A DNA stretch of 64,000 nt from positions 23,750 to 87,749 of the forward strand of contig JAUIKF010000036.1 in NCBI GenBank assembly GCA_030430575.1, written 5' to 3'. The DNA is from Bacteroidia bacterium (GTDB lineage: Bacteria > Bacteroidota > Bacteroidia > J057). This document shows, in pieces, positions 9,017 to 18,507 of this stretch. Made by a program: the position numbers and the translations under genes. The stretch's first letter is position 1. Each line of letters opens with the position of its first letter. The notes beneath the pieces are model-generated. The model saw only the letters and a program-made list of their open reading frames with translations, had not been told where the DNA came from and made no database searches.

Positions 9017-9364
9017 ATGTTGTTGACCATTTTTAAATCTAAAATTCATCGCGTAAAAGTCACTCAAGCCGAGCTGAACTATGTTGGAAGCATTACAGTA
9101 GATTCTGACCTGCTTGAGGCGGCCAATATGTTGGAAGGCGAAAAAGTGCATATTGTCAACATCAATAATGGAGAGCGCTTTGAGACCTATACCATTGCTG
9201 GGGTAAAAGGCAGTGGTAGCATTTGCCTCAATGGCCCAGCAGCTCGCAAAGTGCAAGTAGGCGACATGGTCATCATCATCAGCTATGCGCAGATGACCCC
9301 TGAAGAAGCCACAAACTTTACGCCCACCATCATCTTTCCCGATGCGCATAACCGGGTGCTTTGA
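9017..9364 (+). CDS. panD: Aspartate 1-decarboxylase
   Basis: Makes beta-alanine from aspartate for pantothenate and coenzyme A. The 115-residue pyruvoyl enzyme appears full length. The autocleavage site G24-S25 sits in [10 protein letters not shown]; Ser25 becomes the pyruvoyl group of the alpha chain. The [10 protein letters not shown] and [11 protein letters not shown] segments match the family. It lies directly after the broken panC, which suggests an ancestral panCD operon. PanD alone cannot complete pantothenate synthesis unless another panC exists. Confidence 0.96.
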   Translation: MLLTIFKSKIHRVKVTQAELNYVGSITVDSDLLEAANMLEGEKVHIVNINNGERFETYTIAGVKGSGSICLNGPAARKVQVGDMVIIISYAQMTPEEATNFTPTIIFPDAHNRVL

Positions 9365-9375
9365 GGCTCATTACC

Positions 9376-12066
9376 CTATTCCCTTAGTAGCATGTAGATG
9401 CTGCCCTGACCCACCTCTACATGCTGCCACCGAAGGACATAAGCACCGCCGGGAAGCGCTGATAAGTCCAGCATACATCGCTGCTTGTCAATCCAATGAC
9501 GATGCCAGTGTTTCAATTCACGGCCTTGTAGGTCATAGAGATAAAGCGTTGGAGAAATAGGGAAATCAATAGGAAATGCCACGTTAACGAGACCCTGCGT
9601 AGGATTAGGATACACTTTCACCCCAAAATCCCCACGTCCATCCGCCCATCCCATCAACCCAGTGAAGGTCACCAGCATGGTATCAGAACCTGTACATCCC
9701 GTACGCGGGTCTGTGAATTGTAGCCAGACGACATGTGTACCTACGCCATAATCTTTTCCCCGCATCAAAAGATCTCCTGTACTTCCATCAAACCAAATAT
9801 GGTTGCCCCATGGGCTCAAACGGAGATAAAGACTATCCGTCACAGAAAGTGTCGTATCTGGTCCTAAATCAACAACAGGAAGGGGATTGACAAAAACGCG
9901 GATGGTATCTGTATAGGAACAGCCATTCAAATCTGTAACCGTCAGTCCGTAAATCGCTGGGGTGGTAGCTGTTATAGCTGGCGTTATATCTCCTGTAGAC
10001 CACAGGTAGGTATGCCCAGCGGTAGGGGCAATCCCCAACGGAAAGCTCCCACAGGCGATCACCAGCGTATCTGGCCCCAGCGAGAAGATAGGGGCGGGAT
10101 TCAGAGCCAATTGCACCGTATCTGACGCTTGGCAGCCATCAGCGTCTGTCACTTTCACCCAATAATTTCCCGCCTGATCCACCACTACCCAAGGCGTCGT
10201 CACGCCTGTAGACCACTGATAAGTACCAGTTGGGAGGTCTGGGGTTAAGGTGTCCCCTTCGCATACTGTGCGATCCTGCCCCAGGGCTACCGACAAGTTC
10301 CGGACTTCGGCCTGAACAGGTATTCTCGGCGAATTGCAATCGCCCGCTGGACGGAACCCATGGTGGTAGAATACTTCCACATTGATATCTCGTGGGTGGT
10401 ACGCCTGCCCAAAGGTATGGGAAACCCCCGATCCCATCGCTATGCCCAAGTGGGCATCAGCATAGGATTGAGGCGGCCCGCCAGATTTATAGGAAAGGCG
10501 CGAAGCGCTATTGAGGAGGTAAATATATAGGCCGATCGTATCGCCAGGGGCCAATTGGATGGGAGCAATCGGAAGGGAAATCAGCGAATCCTGCGAGGTG
10601 ACCATGACAGGCAAGCTATCGTGAAGGGCCCATGATAAGGGCCGATGCTCAAAGCCTTGATAGGTCTTAGGTTTTTGGAGAATCATCACCGTCTGGCTGC
10701 CGAGTGTATTGATCTTGATCGCGAGACTATCAACGGTCAGGTTGTCATAACCGATCAGGTCAAACATGGCTCCATTCCAGTTGGTGGTAGATTCCTTCGT
10801 GGAGAGGAGGGATTCGGGGAAATAAAGCGGACCGCGAACCGCTTCTGCATAGTACGTCTGAGACGCCGTGAGCATAGGCGTCGGCAGTTGGCTACCGATA
10901 TGAATCGGGCTACCCCCTGTAGGCATATCGTACCATACGATGGTGTCCTGAGGATGCGTAACTGCCGCTAACACTGTACTGCCACTGTCACAGATCACCT
11001 GACCTGTTGTCTGAATGGTCGGGTGACCGATAAAAGACCAAGTTGCACTGGTGTCATTATTGGTGGAATCGCGATCAAGTGGGTTTAGGGCAAAGGCGGT
11101 GGCTTCGATGGTACCCCCTGCATAGGTGTTGTAGGTAAATAAAAGGGTATCCGAGGCACAACTCGCCAGCCCAGCTTGGATGGTGTCCAGAAAGGTAGTT
11201 TGGGCTCCCGAGGCTGTATGACGAAGGGTAATGACGACAGGAAGGGCGGTTGTGTCCGTCTGGCCGATATTCCCTATCGGCAGCCGTATCACGGTATTCG
11301 AATCACCACAAGCGGTAATGTCGGGAATCAGCGGCGGGAAGACGAAGTAGTCAAATCCCGTCCCTATCGGGGTCAGGTGGCGCGGAATCATTTCGCCCAA
11401 TACCCGCTGAAATAGGACATTATGGCCCGCATCATTGAGGTGGATATTGTCTTTGTTGTAAATCGGATCGATCCGTCCGTTGGAGGCCAGGGCGATGCCC
11501 GTCCAGAAGTCTATGGCAAACATGCCAAAGGTGGCGTTGATGGAATCCCGCAGATCGAGCTGAATCTGGATCCGCACAGGATCAAAATTGCGCGGCTGGG
11601 GCGTACATATCCAGACGGGAATCCCGTGGGCAACGGCACTGTCGTAGACAGTTTGGAAATTGCCCAATTGCTCTGACGCGCCATAGTATCGGTAGGCATC
11701 ATTGGAGGGCATATTGATGACAATGCCGTCAGGCTGGAAGCTAATGGCTTTTGTGACATTACGTGCCGTATCAGGCAAAGGCTTGCCTGTCGGCGGCGTA
11801 TAGCTACTCGGCATCAGGTGATAAGTGGTGTAGCCACTTTTGGCGAGGTTGATGACCTCATTGGCGGGATTCAGTGACTCCATATAAGCGCGGTAGCGAT
11901 TGACCCAGGCACTGTCAGGGACACTAGGGCCTACGCCTTCAGCAGTGGAAGATCCCAACACCACAATCCGAAGAGATTTTGCGCTGAGACAAGCATCGGT
12001 GCTGTGCTGCGCAAAAATTATGAGATAATTTGCTGCAAAGCCTAACATTAGTATCAATCTTTTCAT
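9376..12066 (-). CDS. Secreted SGNH/GDSL-family hydrolase with T9SS sorting domain
   Basis: About 896 residues. A signal peptide (about 1-20, ending IIFAQ) precedes an SGNH hydrolase domain: block I has catalytic Ser in VVLGSSTAEG (about S40), block III has PSND, and block V has IHLNDAGH with D and H three apart. This predicts an esterase, lipase or deacetylase acting outside the cell. Residues 235-330 resemble a CARDB/Ig module, 340-590 form a jelly-roll-like region, and two PKD/SprB-like modules follow (TYQWSTG, TYLWSTG). The C-terminus has a T9SS type A sorting domain beginning VKVYPNPTQG. ATG at 12066 was chosen over TTG at 12069. It converges on panD with an 11-base gap. Confidence 0.88.
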   Translation of the reverse strand: MKRLILMLGFAANYLIIFAQHSTDACLSAKSLRIVVLGSSTAEGVGPSVPDSAWVNRYRAYMESLNPANEVINLAKSGYTTYHLMPSSYTPPTGKPLPDTARNVTKAISFQPDGIVINMPSNDAYRYYGASEQLGNFQTVYDSAVAHGIPVWICTPQPRNFDPVRIQIQLDLRDSINATFGMFAIDFWTGIALASNGRIDPIYNKDNIHLNDAGHNVLFQRVLGEMIPRHLTPIGTGFDYFVFPPLIPDITACGDSNTVIRLPIGNIGQTDTTALPVVITLRHTASGAQTTFLDTIQAGLASCASDTLLFTYNTYAGGTIEATAFALNPLDRDSTNNDTSATWSFIGHPTIQTTGQVICDSGSTVLAAVTHPQDTIVWYDMPTGGSPIHIGSQLPTPMLTASQTYYAEAVRGPLYFPESLLSTKESTTNWNGAMFDLIGYDNLTVDSLAIKINTLGSQTVMILQKPKTYQGFEHRPLSWALHDSLPVMVTSQDSLISLPIAPIQLAPGDTIGLYIYLLNSASRLSYKSGGPPQSYADAHLGIAMGSGVSHTFGQAYHPRDINVEVFYHHGFRPAGDCNSPRIPVQAEVRNLSVALGQDRTVCEGDTLTPDLPTGTYQWSTGVTTPWVVVDQAGNYWVKVTDADGCQASDTVQLALNPAPIFSLGPDTLVIACGSFPLGIAPTAGHTYLWSTGDITPAITATTPAIYGLTVTDLNGCSYTDTIRVFVNPLPVVDLGPDTTLSVTDSLYLRLSPWGNHIWFDGSTGDLLMRGKDYGVGTHVVWLQFTDPRTGCTGSDTMLVTFTGLMGWADGRGDFGVKVYPNPTQGLVNVAFPIDFPISPTLYLYDLQGRELKHWHRHWIDKQRCMLDLSALPGGAYVLRWQHVEVGQGSIYMLLRE

Positions 12067-12249
12067 CAAAAAAACCTATTATTATAATAGTGGAAAAAGT
12101 AGCTGCTTATTTGCAAGTTATTGCACTTCTTCCGCTTTCTCAAAAAACACACAAATCTCACACAACTCGCCTGCAACATTTCATTGAATTGAAATATTGC
12201 AACAGAATTTCTATTTCCATTTTAATCCACATACTTAATTAATTATGTA

Positions 12250-13353
12250 ATGAAAAAACAAACTTTCCTTACCCTCCTGCTGATAGTTGTGTGTACCCTG
12301 GGGCTGATTTCAAGATCTAGTGGGCCTGGTTTTTTGCAAGGTCAGAGAGTCTCTGGAGCCCCCGGCGACAGTGGTACCTGTAGCAATTGCCATTTTGGTG
12401 GCACAACAGCAGGTGGCTCCATCAATATTCAGGATGTAGGCGGAGCCAGTGGATATATCCCTGGTCAGTCCTATACGATGCAAGTGACCATCATCGATCC
12501 TGATGCACAACGAGGAGGCTTCCAAGCTGTGGCCTTAGATGGGTCCAACTTGAATGTCGGTACTATTACGGCTGGTACTGGAAACCGCGTCGTACCGCTT
12601 GCAGGGCGAAATTATATCGAACATAATACGCCTCGTAACTTTTCCGCAGGCCAAGTAGCCTGGACGTTTACATGGCAAGCTCCCAATACCAATGTAGGGC
12701 CAGTCACCTTCTACACGGCAGGCAACGCTGCTACTGGTGGCGGCACAGGTGGCGATGCCATTTTCAGTACAAGTTTCTCCTTTGGTACCTTGCCTGTAGA
12801 AATTTCCCATTTCTCAGCTATTAGAAATGGCTTGGCCGCAACCCTTGCCTGGCAGACTGAGAAGGAGATAAATAGCGACTATTTTGAGGTGCAGCGAAGT
12901 ACGGATGGAGAAGATTTTGAGGCCATAGGTGTAGTGAGCAGTGTAGGGAATTCTCAAGGAGCACAAGAATATGCTTTTGACGACTTAAGGCCATTGTACA
13001 ATGTGCCGCTTTTTTACCGTCTGAAGGAAGTCGATCTAAATGGGCAAGTGCAATTCTCCCGGACTGTGGAGGTGACCATTTCACAGCATGAAAGTCGCCT
13101 GGCGGCGGTTTTTCCAGTGCCCGCGATTCTGCAAGAAGAAGTAATAGTGGATTATGTGAAAGCATCTGGTGGGGATCTCACGCTTTCCCTTGCCGATATC
13201 TCAGGCCGTCAATGGTATCAGGCTACTGAGGCTTATGCTTCAGGGAGGCATTTGCTCAAAGTGCCTGTCAGAAATCTGCCAAGCGGGAAGTATTACCTTT
13301 TGATAACTGATCGGGAAGAGCGAATTTTTCGGACAATAGTCATCGCTAATTAA
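12250..13353 (+). CDS. T9SS cargo with choice-of-anchor V domain and a CxxCH motif
   Basis: 367 residues. A signal peptide (about 1-22) is followed by GAPGDSGTCSNCHFGG, a c-type heme-like CxxCH motif that is a hallmark of choice-of-anchor V (Reeler-like) domain proteins. The domain runs to about residue 175. A fibronectin-like segment starts at LPVEISHFSAIRNG, common just before T9SS tails, and the last 80 residues (FPVPAILQEE to YYLLITDREE) are a type A sorting domain. It is predicted to be exported and attached at or released from the surface. Whether heme is bound is not known. It is divergent from the SGNH hydrolase, with a 183-base spacer. Confidence 0.85.
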   Translation: MKKQTFLTLLLIVVCTLGLISRSSGPGFLQGQRVSGAPGDSGTCSNCHFGGTTAGGSINIQDVGGASGYIPGQSYTMQVTIIDPDAQRGGFQAVALDGSNLNVGTITAGTGNRVVPLAGRNYIEHNTPRNFSAGQVAWTFTWQAPNTNVGPVTFYTAGNAATGGGTGGDAIFSTSFSFGTLPVEISHFSAIRNGLAATLAWQTEKEINSDYFEVQRSTDGEDFEAIGVVSSVGNSQGAQEYAFDDLRPLYNVPLFYRLKEVDLNGQVQFSRTVEVTISQHESRLAAVFPVPAILQEEVIVDYVKASGGDLTLSLADISGRQWYQATEAYASGRHLLKVPVRNLPSGKYYLLITDREERIFRTIVIAN

Positions 13354-13598
13354 GCTAATTAATTGGTAGATAAGGTTGGTAAATAAAATGTGATTCCCCT
13401 TGAAAGTACTTAGATATCTCCTCAAAATGACACATCATACCGTAGTTTGACACTTTTACTCATTTCTAGTTGTGGAAATACCCCCTTTGCGGTATCTTTC
13501 TCCTGTATCCCCTATATGGGTGATGACTTATCTAGTTCTTTAAGGATATATGTATCTTTTTAACGACTTACACACTATCAATTTTTATTACCAAAATT

Positions 13599-14198
13599 AT
13601 GAAAACCAAGCTTTATGCACTTGCCCTAATCACTGCGGTTCTTTTTTGCTTTGCTCCCAAAGCAAAAGCTCAGCAAAATGTCATTAAACTCAACCCATTA
13701 AGCCTTGCGGTGCTTACCCTTAACGTTCAATATGAACGTGCGCTTAGTCAAGCTACTTCTGCCCAATTAGGCGTTTTTTATACGGGATTTAGTTTTAATG
13801 TAGGCGACGGAAAATGGTCCTACAGTGGCGTAGGTATTACGCCTGAGTTTAGGTATTATGTTACCAATAGTGCCCAAGATGCGCCTAGAGGACTATATGT
13901 AGGCCCATGGGTTCGTTATCAGAGTTTTAATACCAAAATCGTAGTGGAAGACTTTTTTACGGGGCAAGAAGAGGAGGGGAAAATATCGGCTACGAATATT
14001 GGCGGAGGAGCGATCCTGGGATATCAGTGGCTTTTTGGAGATTCCTTTTCGCTAGACATGTTCTTAGGCCCTGGCTATGGCTCAGGGAGTTCAAAAGTTG
14101 TCACAGATACGAGTACTGGCTTAGACGAAGATGATTTGATCGGGGTGGGCAGCGGCCTTAGATTCCGTTTCGGCCTTACTGTCGGGGTAGCTTTCTAA
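13599..14198 (+). CDS. DUF3575 outer-membrane beta-barrel protein
   Basis: 199 residues with a clear signal peptide ending APKAKAQ. The mature part alternates hydrophobic and polar residues in strands (VIKLNPLSLAVLTLNVQYER, GVGITPEFRYYV, GLYVGPWVRYQSF) and ends in VGVAF, fitting an eight-stranded barrel of the DUF3575 family. Function is unknown. It is monocistronic: a 245-base gap precedes it and a hairpin with a T tract follows. Confidence 0.82.
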   Translation: MKTKLYALALITAVLFCFAPKAKAQQNVIKLNPLSLAVLTLNVQYERALSQATSAQLGVFYTGFSFNVGDGKWSYSGVGITPEFRYYVTNSAQDAPRGLYVGPWVRYQSFNTKIVVEDFFTGQEEEGKISATNIGGGAILGYQWLFGDSFSLDMFLGPGYGSGSSKVVTDTSTGLDEDDLIGVGSGLRFRFGLTVGVAF

Positions 14199-14223
14199 TA
14201 GCAGTAAACATTCTCGTAATATA

Positions 14224-14256
14224 TCGCCACTTCAGTTTCTGGAGTGGCGATTTTCT
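14224..14256 (+). terminator. Rho-independent terminator after the DUF3575 gene
   Basis: Stem TCGCCACT (14224-14231) pairs with AGTGGCGA (14243-14250), followed by TTTTCT. It begins 25 bases past the stop codon. Confidence 0.7.
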
Positions 14257-14257
14257 A

Positions 14258-15355
14258 TTAGGTCATTTCCATGAGCAATACGATAGCTGCGATAGCTGCA
14301 GCGCCTGCCAGAATGGCTAGAGTGACTTTGATCCATGAAAGTGGTTTCTCCCCATCGACTTTGCCTGTCTGGCCATTGATCAGAAACTGGTAGGATTTAT
14401 CATTATAAATATAAGTCGCTAGCCACATGGGGAGCAGGATATGTTTAAATGTGAGTCCGTCTTTTTGGGTCGAAATGCGCAGGTTGCGGTGGGTGTCGCC
14501 AGGAATTCGCTTGATGACTTCTCGGCGGATGTAATTGTCCATGATTTTTTCAGCCACGATGAAGCCATTTTTAATGTCCATTTGATACACCTCACACTCC
14601 CAGCCAAGGATATAGCGGCTGTCATAATTGGTGATGGCTTGTAAATCATAGGGAAATACGCGCTGCACATCTTGCTGTTTTAAACCATGAGAGGCTACTA
14701 CCAGGACATCGTCAAAAAACGTCTCATAAAAACCACTTGCCCGCTCCCAACGCGTCTTTTGGACCTGTCGCGTCTGGGCATTCCCATTGGCATCAGTATA
14801 AGATTCTGTCACATAATAGTAGAATCCCGCATCTGCCTGCCAGGTAGATTGAGATCGTGCATCATAAGTCCAGAAAGGCAAGTACACACCGTGGAGGACA
14901 TCCATCTTGGCCATCTCAGCCAACTTATTAGGGCGAAACCAGCCTTTGCCTATCCAGCCTTTGAAGGCTTCTACAGCTTGTGATTTGGGGATACTAAAAG
15001 GGACTAGCCCTGCAGGCTGAATCACCTGCGTGTCTTGCGCTTCTTCATTGACATTCTCTGACCCACAAAAAGGGCACTCAATCCGCACTTGGTCTAAGTC
15101 TACCGCACGATTCGAACCACAACTGTTGCAGTGAAACATTTTTGTCTCCACCCCCAGGCCTGTGGGCATGTCAGGGAGTTTAAACCCTTCAGAAAGCCTC
15201 CTTTCCTTGATTTGGTCACTGTCACGTGGTAGGTCTTTGGTATGCCCACAGTGGTCACAGAGGAGCTTTTGCTTATCGGCATTGTACCGTACCGAAGGTG
15301 ACCCACAATTGGGGCAGCGTATGCTGAGGTAGGGAGAGTTTTGGCTTTCTGACAT
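14258..15355 (-). CDS. Zinc-ribbon membrane-anchored protein
   Basis: 365 residues. Two zinc-ribbon pairs lie in the first 90 residues: CPNC...CDHC (about 14-36) and CNSC...CPFC (about 75-95). A central domain (about 110-320) follows, with the PFWTYDARSQSTW motif and a conserved tail (LLPMWLATYIYNDKSYQFLINGQTG is split by its motif positions, about 305-330). One transmembrane helix is near the C-terminus (WIKVTLAILAGAAAIAAIVL). This organisation matches the TFIIB-type zinc ribbon proteins found widely in bacteria, whose role is unknown. It is probably not a transcription factor, because of the membrane anchor. It precedes no obvious partner; the Omp85 gene lies upstream on the same strand. 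Confidence 0.75.
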   Translation of the reverse strand: MSESQNSPYLSIRCPNCGSPSVRYNADKQKLLCDHCGHTKDLPRDSDQIKERRLSEGFKLPDMPTGLGVETKMFHCNSCGSNRAVDLDQVRIECPFCGSENVNEEAQDTQVIQPAGLVPFSIPKSQAVEAFKGWIGKGWFRPNKLAEMAKMDVLHGVYLPFWTYDARSQSTWQADAGFYYYVTESYTDANGNAQTRQVQKTRWERASGFYETFFDDVLVVASHGLKQQDVQRVFPYDLQAITNYDSRYILGWECEVYQMDIKNGFIVAEKIMDNYIRREVIKRIPGDTHRNLRISTQKDGLTFKHILLPMWLATYIYNDKSYQFLINGQTGKVDGEKPLSWIKVTLAILAGAAAIAAIVLLMEMT

Positions 15356-15366
15356 AAGGAACCAGG

Positions 15367-15403
15367 GAATTATTAATGGATAGACTATTGATTAATAATT
15401 TCT
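15367..15403. repeat. AT-rich intergenic palindrome, copy of a dispersed family
   Basis: Arms around GAATTATTAAT and ATTAATAATTT flank a short centre. The same GGAATTATTAAT...GATTATT pattern occurs at 5980, 25768, 28211, 34711, 41961 and 63261. Confidence 0.6.
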
Positions 15404-15417
15404 AAGATAATCTCTAT

Positions 15418-17187
15418 TTAAAATCGGTTGATCAACCCTATATGCAACTTCCCTCGGGAAGGCTGTAGGGGTAAATCATTTACTGTTCCTACTCCATAAA
15501 TCAGGGACAAAATACCCGCTGATTTAGTATCAAAGGTCAACCCAAATCCCAGTCCTAGAGGAGAAGAAGTCTGAGCTGCTACGGTATTCTTAAGTAGGGC
15601 AAAATCGGTAAAAACGAAAATATGGGAATTGCGATCCAATAACAAACGGTATTCTGCGCTGAAGAACGTGTAACGGTCCACAAAGAACTGGTTTTCATTA
15701 AACCCTCGAATGCTTTTCCCGCCCCCTAATTGAGGTTGATCATTGCGAAAATACTGGTCTTGGCCCAGCCAATAACTCTTATTGGCGAGCCGTAAGGTCT
15801 GGCGCTTGAAGGTGGGGATATAGGCTTCGACCGCCAAAGACAATTCCGTAGAAGGCTGACTAGGCGGGATCTTTTCAAAAATCACGGGCTGGAGGCGTCG
15901 ATCTTCGACGACTGTCCTTCGCCCTAGCCCCGCATCCACAGAGAGGGCCAGGCCTTTTCGAGGATTGAGGCGGTAGTCCAGCCGTTCATAGGCAAACCCC
16001 ACCCCAAATATTGTGTTTGCCCCACTGAGAATAGGAGGAATAAGGGTATCGTTTGCATAAGGACGGGCATCTAGTAAGTCGGTGCTTTTGCTGCGCCAGT
16101 AGACCTGGGCGTCCAGGTGGGGACTCAGCGGATAGCTGGCGCCTACAATGAGGAGTCGATTGATAAATGAAGAGTCTCTATTTTCGAGTTTGAAGCGCCC
16201 TTCCAACTCTACCATGGTCCCTAGCATATTGGGCTGGGTATAGGCCAAGTCAAAAAACTGAGAGAGGGCATTGAGGCGGTTATAGGTAAGGGCCAATATC
16301 TCTCCCCCCTGAAAGGGGCTTACAAATACCAAGTCCACCAAGCCCGTCACACGCAGACGCTGATTGGTCCCCGGCTGGTCTGGAGGCAATAGCCCTAAGA
16401 GTAAGTCAAACTTGCCTGCTTTTTTTTGCTTTACCTCAATCGTGATATGCGCCTTGCCTTCTACGGTAAAACTGACCTTAGGTGGTTTTACCTGTTCATA
16501 ATAAATGCTATTATTGAGCTGTCGGGGGATGTCGTCGATGAGTTGCTGATTGTAAGGCATGCCTGGCTCCAGACGCGCCAGGGACCATACAAAGGCATCT
16601 TTTTCCCGTTTATTGCCTACGACATAGATGCTGTCAATGGTCACATAAGGACCATAATCAAAGGTGTATTGCACATGTGCCCCAATCTCAGTATGTGACA
16701 ATTTCTCATAATCCACTCCCATCTCAAAAAAACGTGCAAAAGGGTACCCCCGATTTTGGTAATACCTTAGATACATCGCGAGGTGATCCGCCAAGGCTTC
16801 CCAGTTAAGGGGGGAACTTTTGGATTTCGGAGAAAAAGTGCCAATGCGCTGGCGGATGTGCGGTTCCAGGCCTTCTAGCGTGAGGGACTGAAGAAGGTAT
16901 TGGGGGCCTTGATGGACCTCAACCCTCAGGGTAGAATCCGCCCATTTCACTGATGATAACCCACATTCCGGATAGCCAAATGTCTGTTGGGCGCTACACC
17001 AGTTTTTTATATATAAAATGGCCGAAGCAGTGTCTCCCGCTTCGACCATTTCTAGTTGCAGTTTTTTGGTAGTTTTTTCAGAAATAATGCCTGACAAAAC
17101 TACCTTCAAAGGAGTATCATTTTTGGCAGACTGTCCCAGCGCCACAATGGGAAGAAAGATCAAACACCAGCTTATCCAGCGGATCAT
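15418..17187 (-). CDS. Omp85-family outer-membrane protein (POTRA plus barrel)
   Basis: 589 residues. A signal peptide (about 1-18, ending VALGQ) is followed by POTRA-like modules (about 60-230; LTLEGLEPHIRQRIG, IDSIYVVGNKRE) and a C-terminal barrel (about 270-589). The barrel has the Omp85 loop-6 signature SIRGFNENQFF and a terminal phenylalanine (GLINRF), the usual outer-membrane targeting residue. The size is smaller than BamA (about 800) and closer to TamA or ShlB-like members. It may insert or translocate outer-membrane or surface proteins. It sits between an ABC transporter and a zinc-ribbon protein on the same strand. Confidence 0.85.
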   Translation of the reverse strand: MIRWISWCLIFLPIVALGQSAKNDTPLKVVLSGIISEKTTKKLQLEMVEAGDTASAILYIKNWCSAQQTFGYPECGLSSVKWADSTLRVEVHQGPQYLLQSLTLEGLEPHIRQRIGTFSPKSKSSPLNWEALADHLAMYLRYYQNRGYPFARFFEMGVDYEKLSHTEIGAHVQYTFDYGPYVTIDSIYVVGNKREKDAFVWSLARLEPGMPYNQQLIDDIPRQLNNSIYYEQVKPPKVSFTVEGKAHITIEVKQKKAGKFDLLLGLLPPDQPGTNQRLRVTGLVDLVFVSPFQGGEILALTYNRLNALSQFFDLAYTQPNMLGTMVELEGRFKLENRDSSFINRLLIVGASYPLSPHLDAQVYWRSKSTDLLDARPYANDTLIPPILSGANTIFGVGFAYERLDYRLNPRKGLALSVDAGLGRRTVVEDRRLQPVIFEKIPPSQPSTELSLAVEAYIPTFKRQTLRLANKSYWLGQDQYFRNDQPQLGGGKSIRGFNENQFFVDRYTFFSAEYRLLLDRNSHIFVFTDFALLKNTVAAQTSSPLGLGFGLTFDTKSAGILSLIYGVGTVNDLPLQPSRGKLHIGLINRF

Positions 17188-17211
17188 TTGAGGGTATTAA
17201 TCAGTAATTTC

Positions 17212-18507
17212 CTAATTCTCCGTAGGCATCGCACGAAGCTTGGTAAACCTGTGACTAAACGCCAGGTTCCACACGATAAATGCTAGCATAATGCCTAAAT
17301 CAAGAGCAAACCAGGCTTCTTGTTGAGAGATATACTTATCCATCGTCAGCGTCACGAGTGGGAGAAATGGCAACATCATAGCAGCCAGTATCAAAGAAAT
17401 CGCTTTCCAATGATTGGAGCGGCGACTATTCTTTTTCCGGTACCCTTGATAGATGAAAAAGGCCAAAGTAGCCATAAACATAGGCCAGAGCACGATTTCT
17501 GGATAGATGCCGGCCACCACCCTAAAAAGGCTCAGAACAGTACCCCCCATAAAGAGCACAACAATACCCCCTACGATGGCCCATAAGAAATTTCGTGGAC
17601 GGGTTTTAAGGAAAATCAGGAGCATCAGCCATATACCTGCCAAGGAAAAGGCTGTGGCATGGATGACTTCTCTGTCATGGAAGAGGTGGTTTTTCTCTTT
17701 TGAGAGCAGCAAGTTTTCAATATTGCTTCGCGCTTTAGCCTTTAATTCACCTAGGTGCCTCATTTGGAGGATTTGGCGTGAATCGAATAAGCCAAGTATC
17801 GTCTCACTGCTATAGGTAATCGATGTGCCACTGTATTTCGCAAATGCTTGTTTGAAATTGGATATCTGTTGAAGTTTCTCTTCCTGAGAAGTATGATTCG
17901 TGTGTATTTGCTTTATTTCTCGGGGGCTGCGAATATCGATCAGAACCTCAGAGTAGAAAGGACTATACCCTTCATAGTCGTAGGTATCATAGTGATATTC
18001 CCCATTTTCCTTTACATTCTTATCATACAAATACACATCTTCGGGAAAAAAAAGGTCCCCGAGGTTCAGTGCATTGATGTCCGCTGAAAGCTGTTCATTG
18101 CTGACCTGAGCGGCAATCTTGTCAGAGAGGATATAGCTATAAGCAAATGGCATCAAGGCCAAGAGGCCGATAGTTGCGGCAAAAATGAGCTGATCACGCA
18201 AGCTCCGGCCAGGGGCTGTCTGCCCAAATTGCTTCTCCACATTGAACAAACTGAGCCTAAACACATAGACCCCAAACCCTATGATGATGGGGATCAACAA
18301 AACCATAAAATGCGTTCCAGGATTGGGAATGTCAGAGAGGCTGAGAGGGGTAAGCGTTGCTTTTATCAGCAATAGGAGGAGTCCTATCCCCCCAAAAAAG
18401 AGGACATAGTGAATCTTGGTCGTCCAGAGACCTGGACGATTGAGCAATAGCTGCTGGTCGAGCCGCTTGAGAAACGGCGGAATCAGTAATTCAATTTTTC
18501 TTAACAT
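17212..18507 (-). CDS. ABC transporter membrane subunit, family unrecognised
   Basis: 431 residues with about eight hydrophobic segments: near 33-50, 68-85, 105-125, 295-312, 322-340, 345-362, 376-395 and 405-420. A large soluble loop (about 130-290) lies between helices three and four, a layout seen in ABC-2-like permeases. I did not recognise the family. Its start overlaps the end of the ATPase gene by 17 bases, which is the main reason for calling it the permease partner. The substrate is unknown. Confidence 0.7.
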   Translation of the reverse strand: MLRKIELLIPPFLKRLDQQLLLNRPGLWTTKIHYVLFFGGIGLLLLLIKATLTPLSLSDIPNPGTHFMVLLIPIIIGFGVYVFRLSLFNVEKQFGQTAPGRSLRDQLIFAATIGLLALMPFAYSYILSDKIAAQVSNEQLSADINALNLGDLFFPEDVYLYDKNVKENGEYHYDTYDYEGYSPFYSEVLIDIRSPREIKQIHTNHTSQEEKLQQISNFKQAFAKYSGTSITYSSETILGLFDSRQILQMRHLGELKAKARSNIENLLLSKEKNHLFHDREVIHATAFSLAGIWLMLLIFLKTRPRNFLWAIVGGIVVLFMGGTVLSLFRVVAGIYPEIVLWPMFMATLAFFIYQGYRKKNSRRSNHWKAISLILAAMMLPFLPLVTLTMDKYISQQEAWFALDLGIMLAFIVWNLAFSHRFTKLRAMPTEN

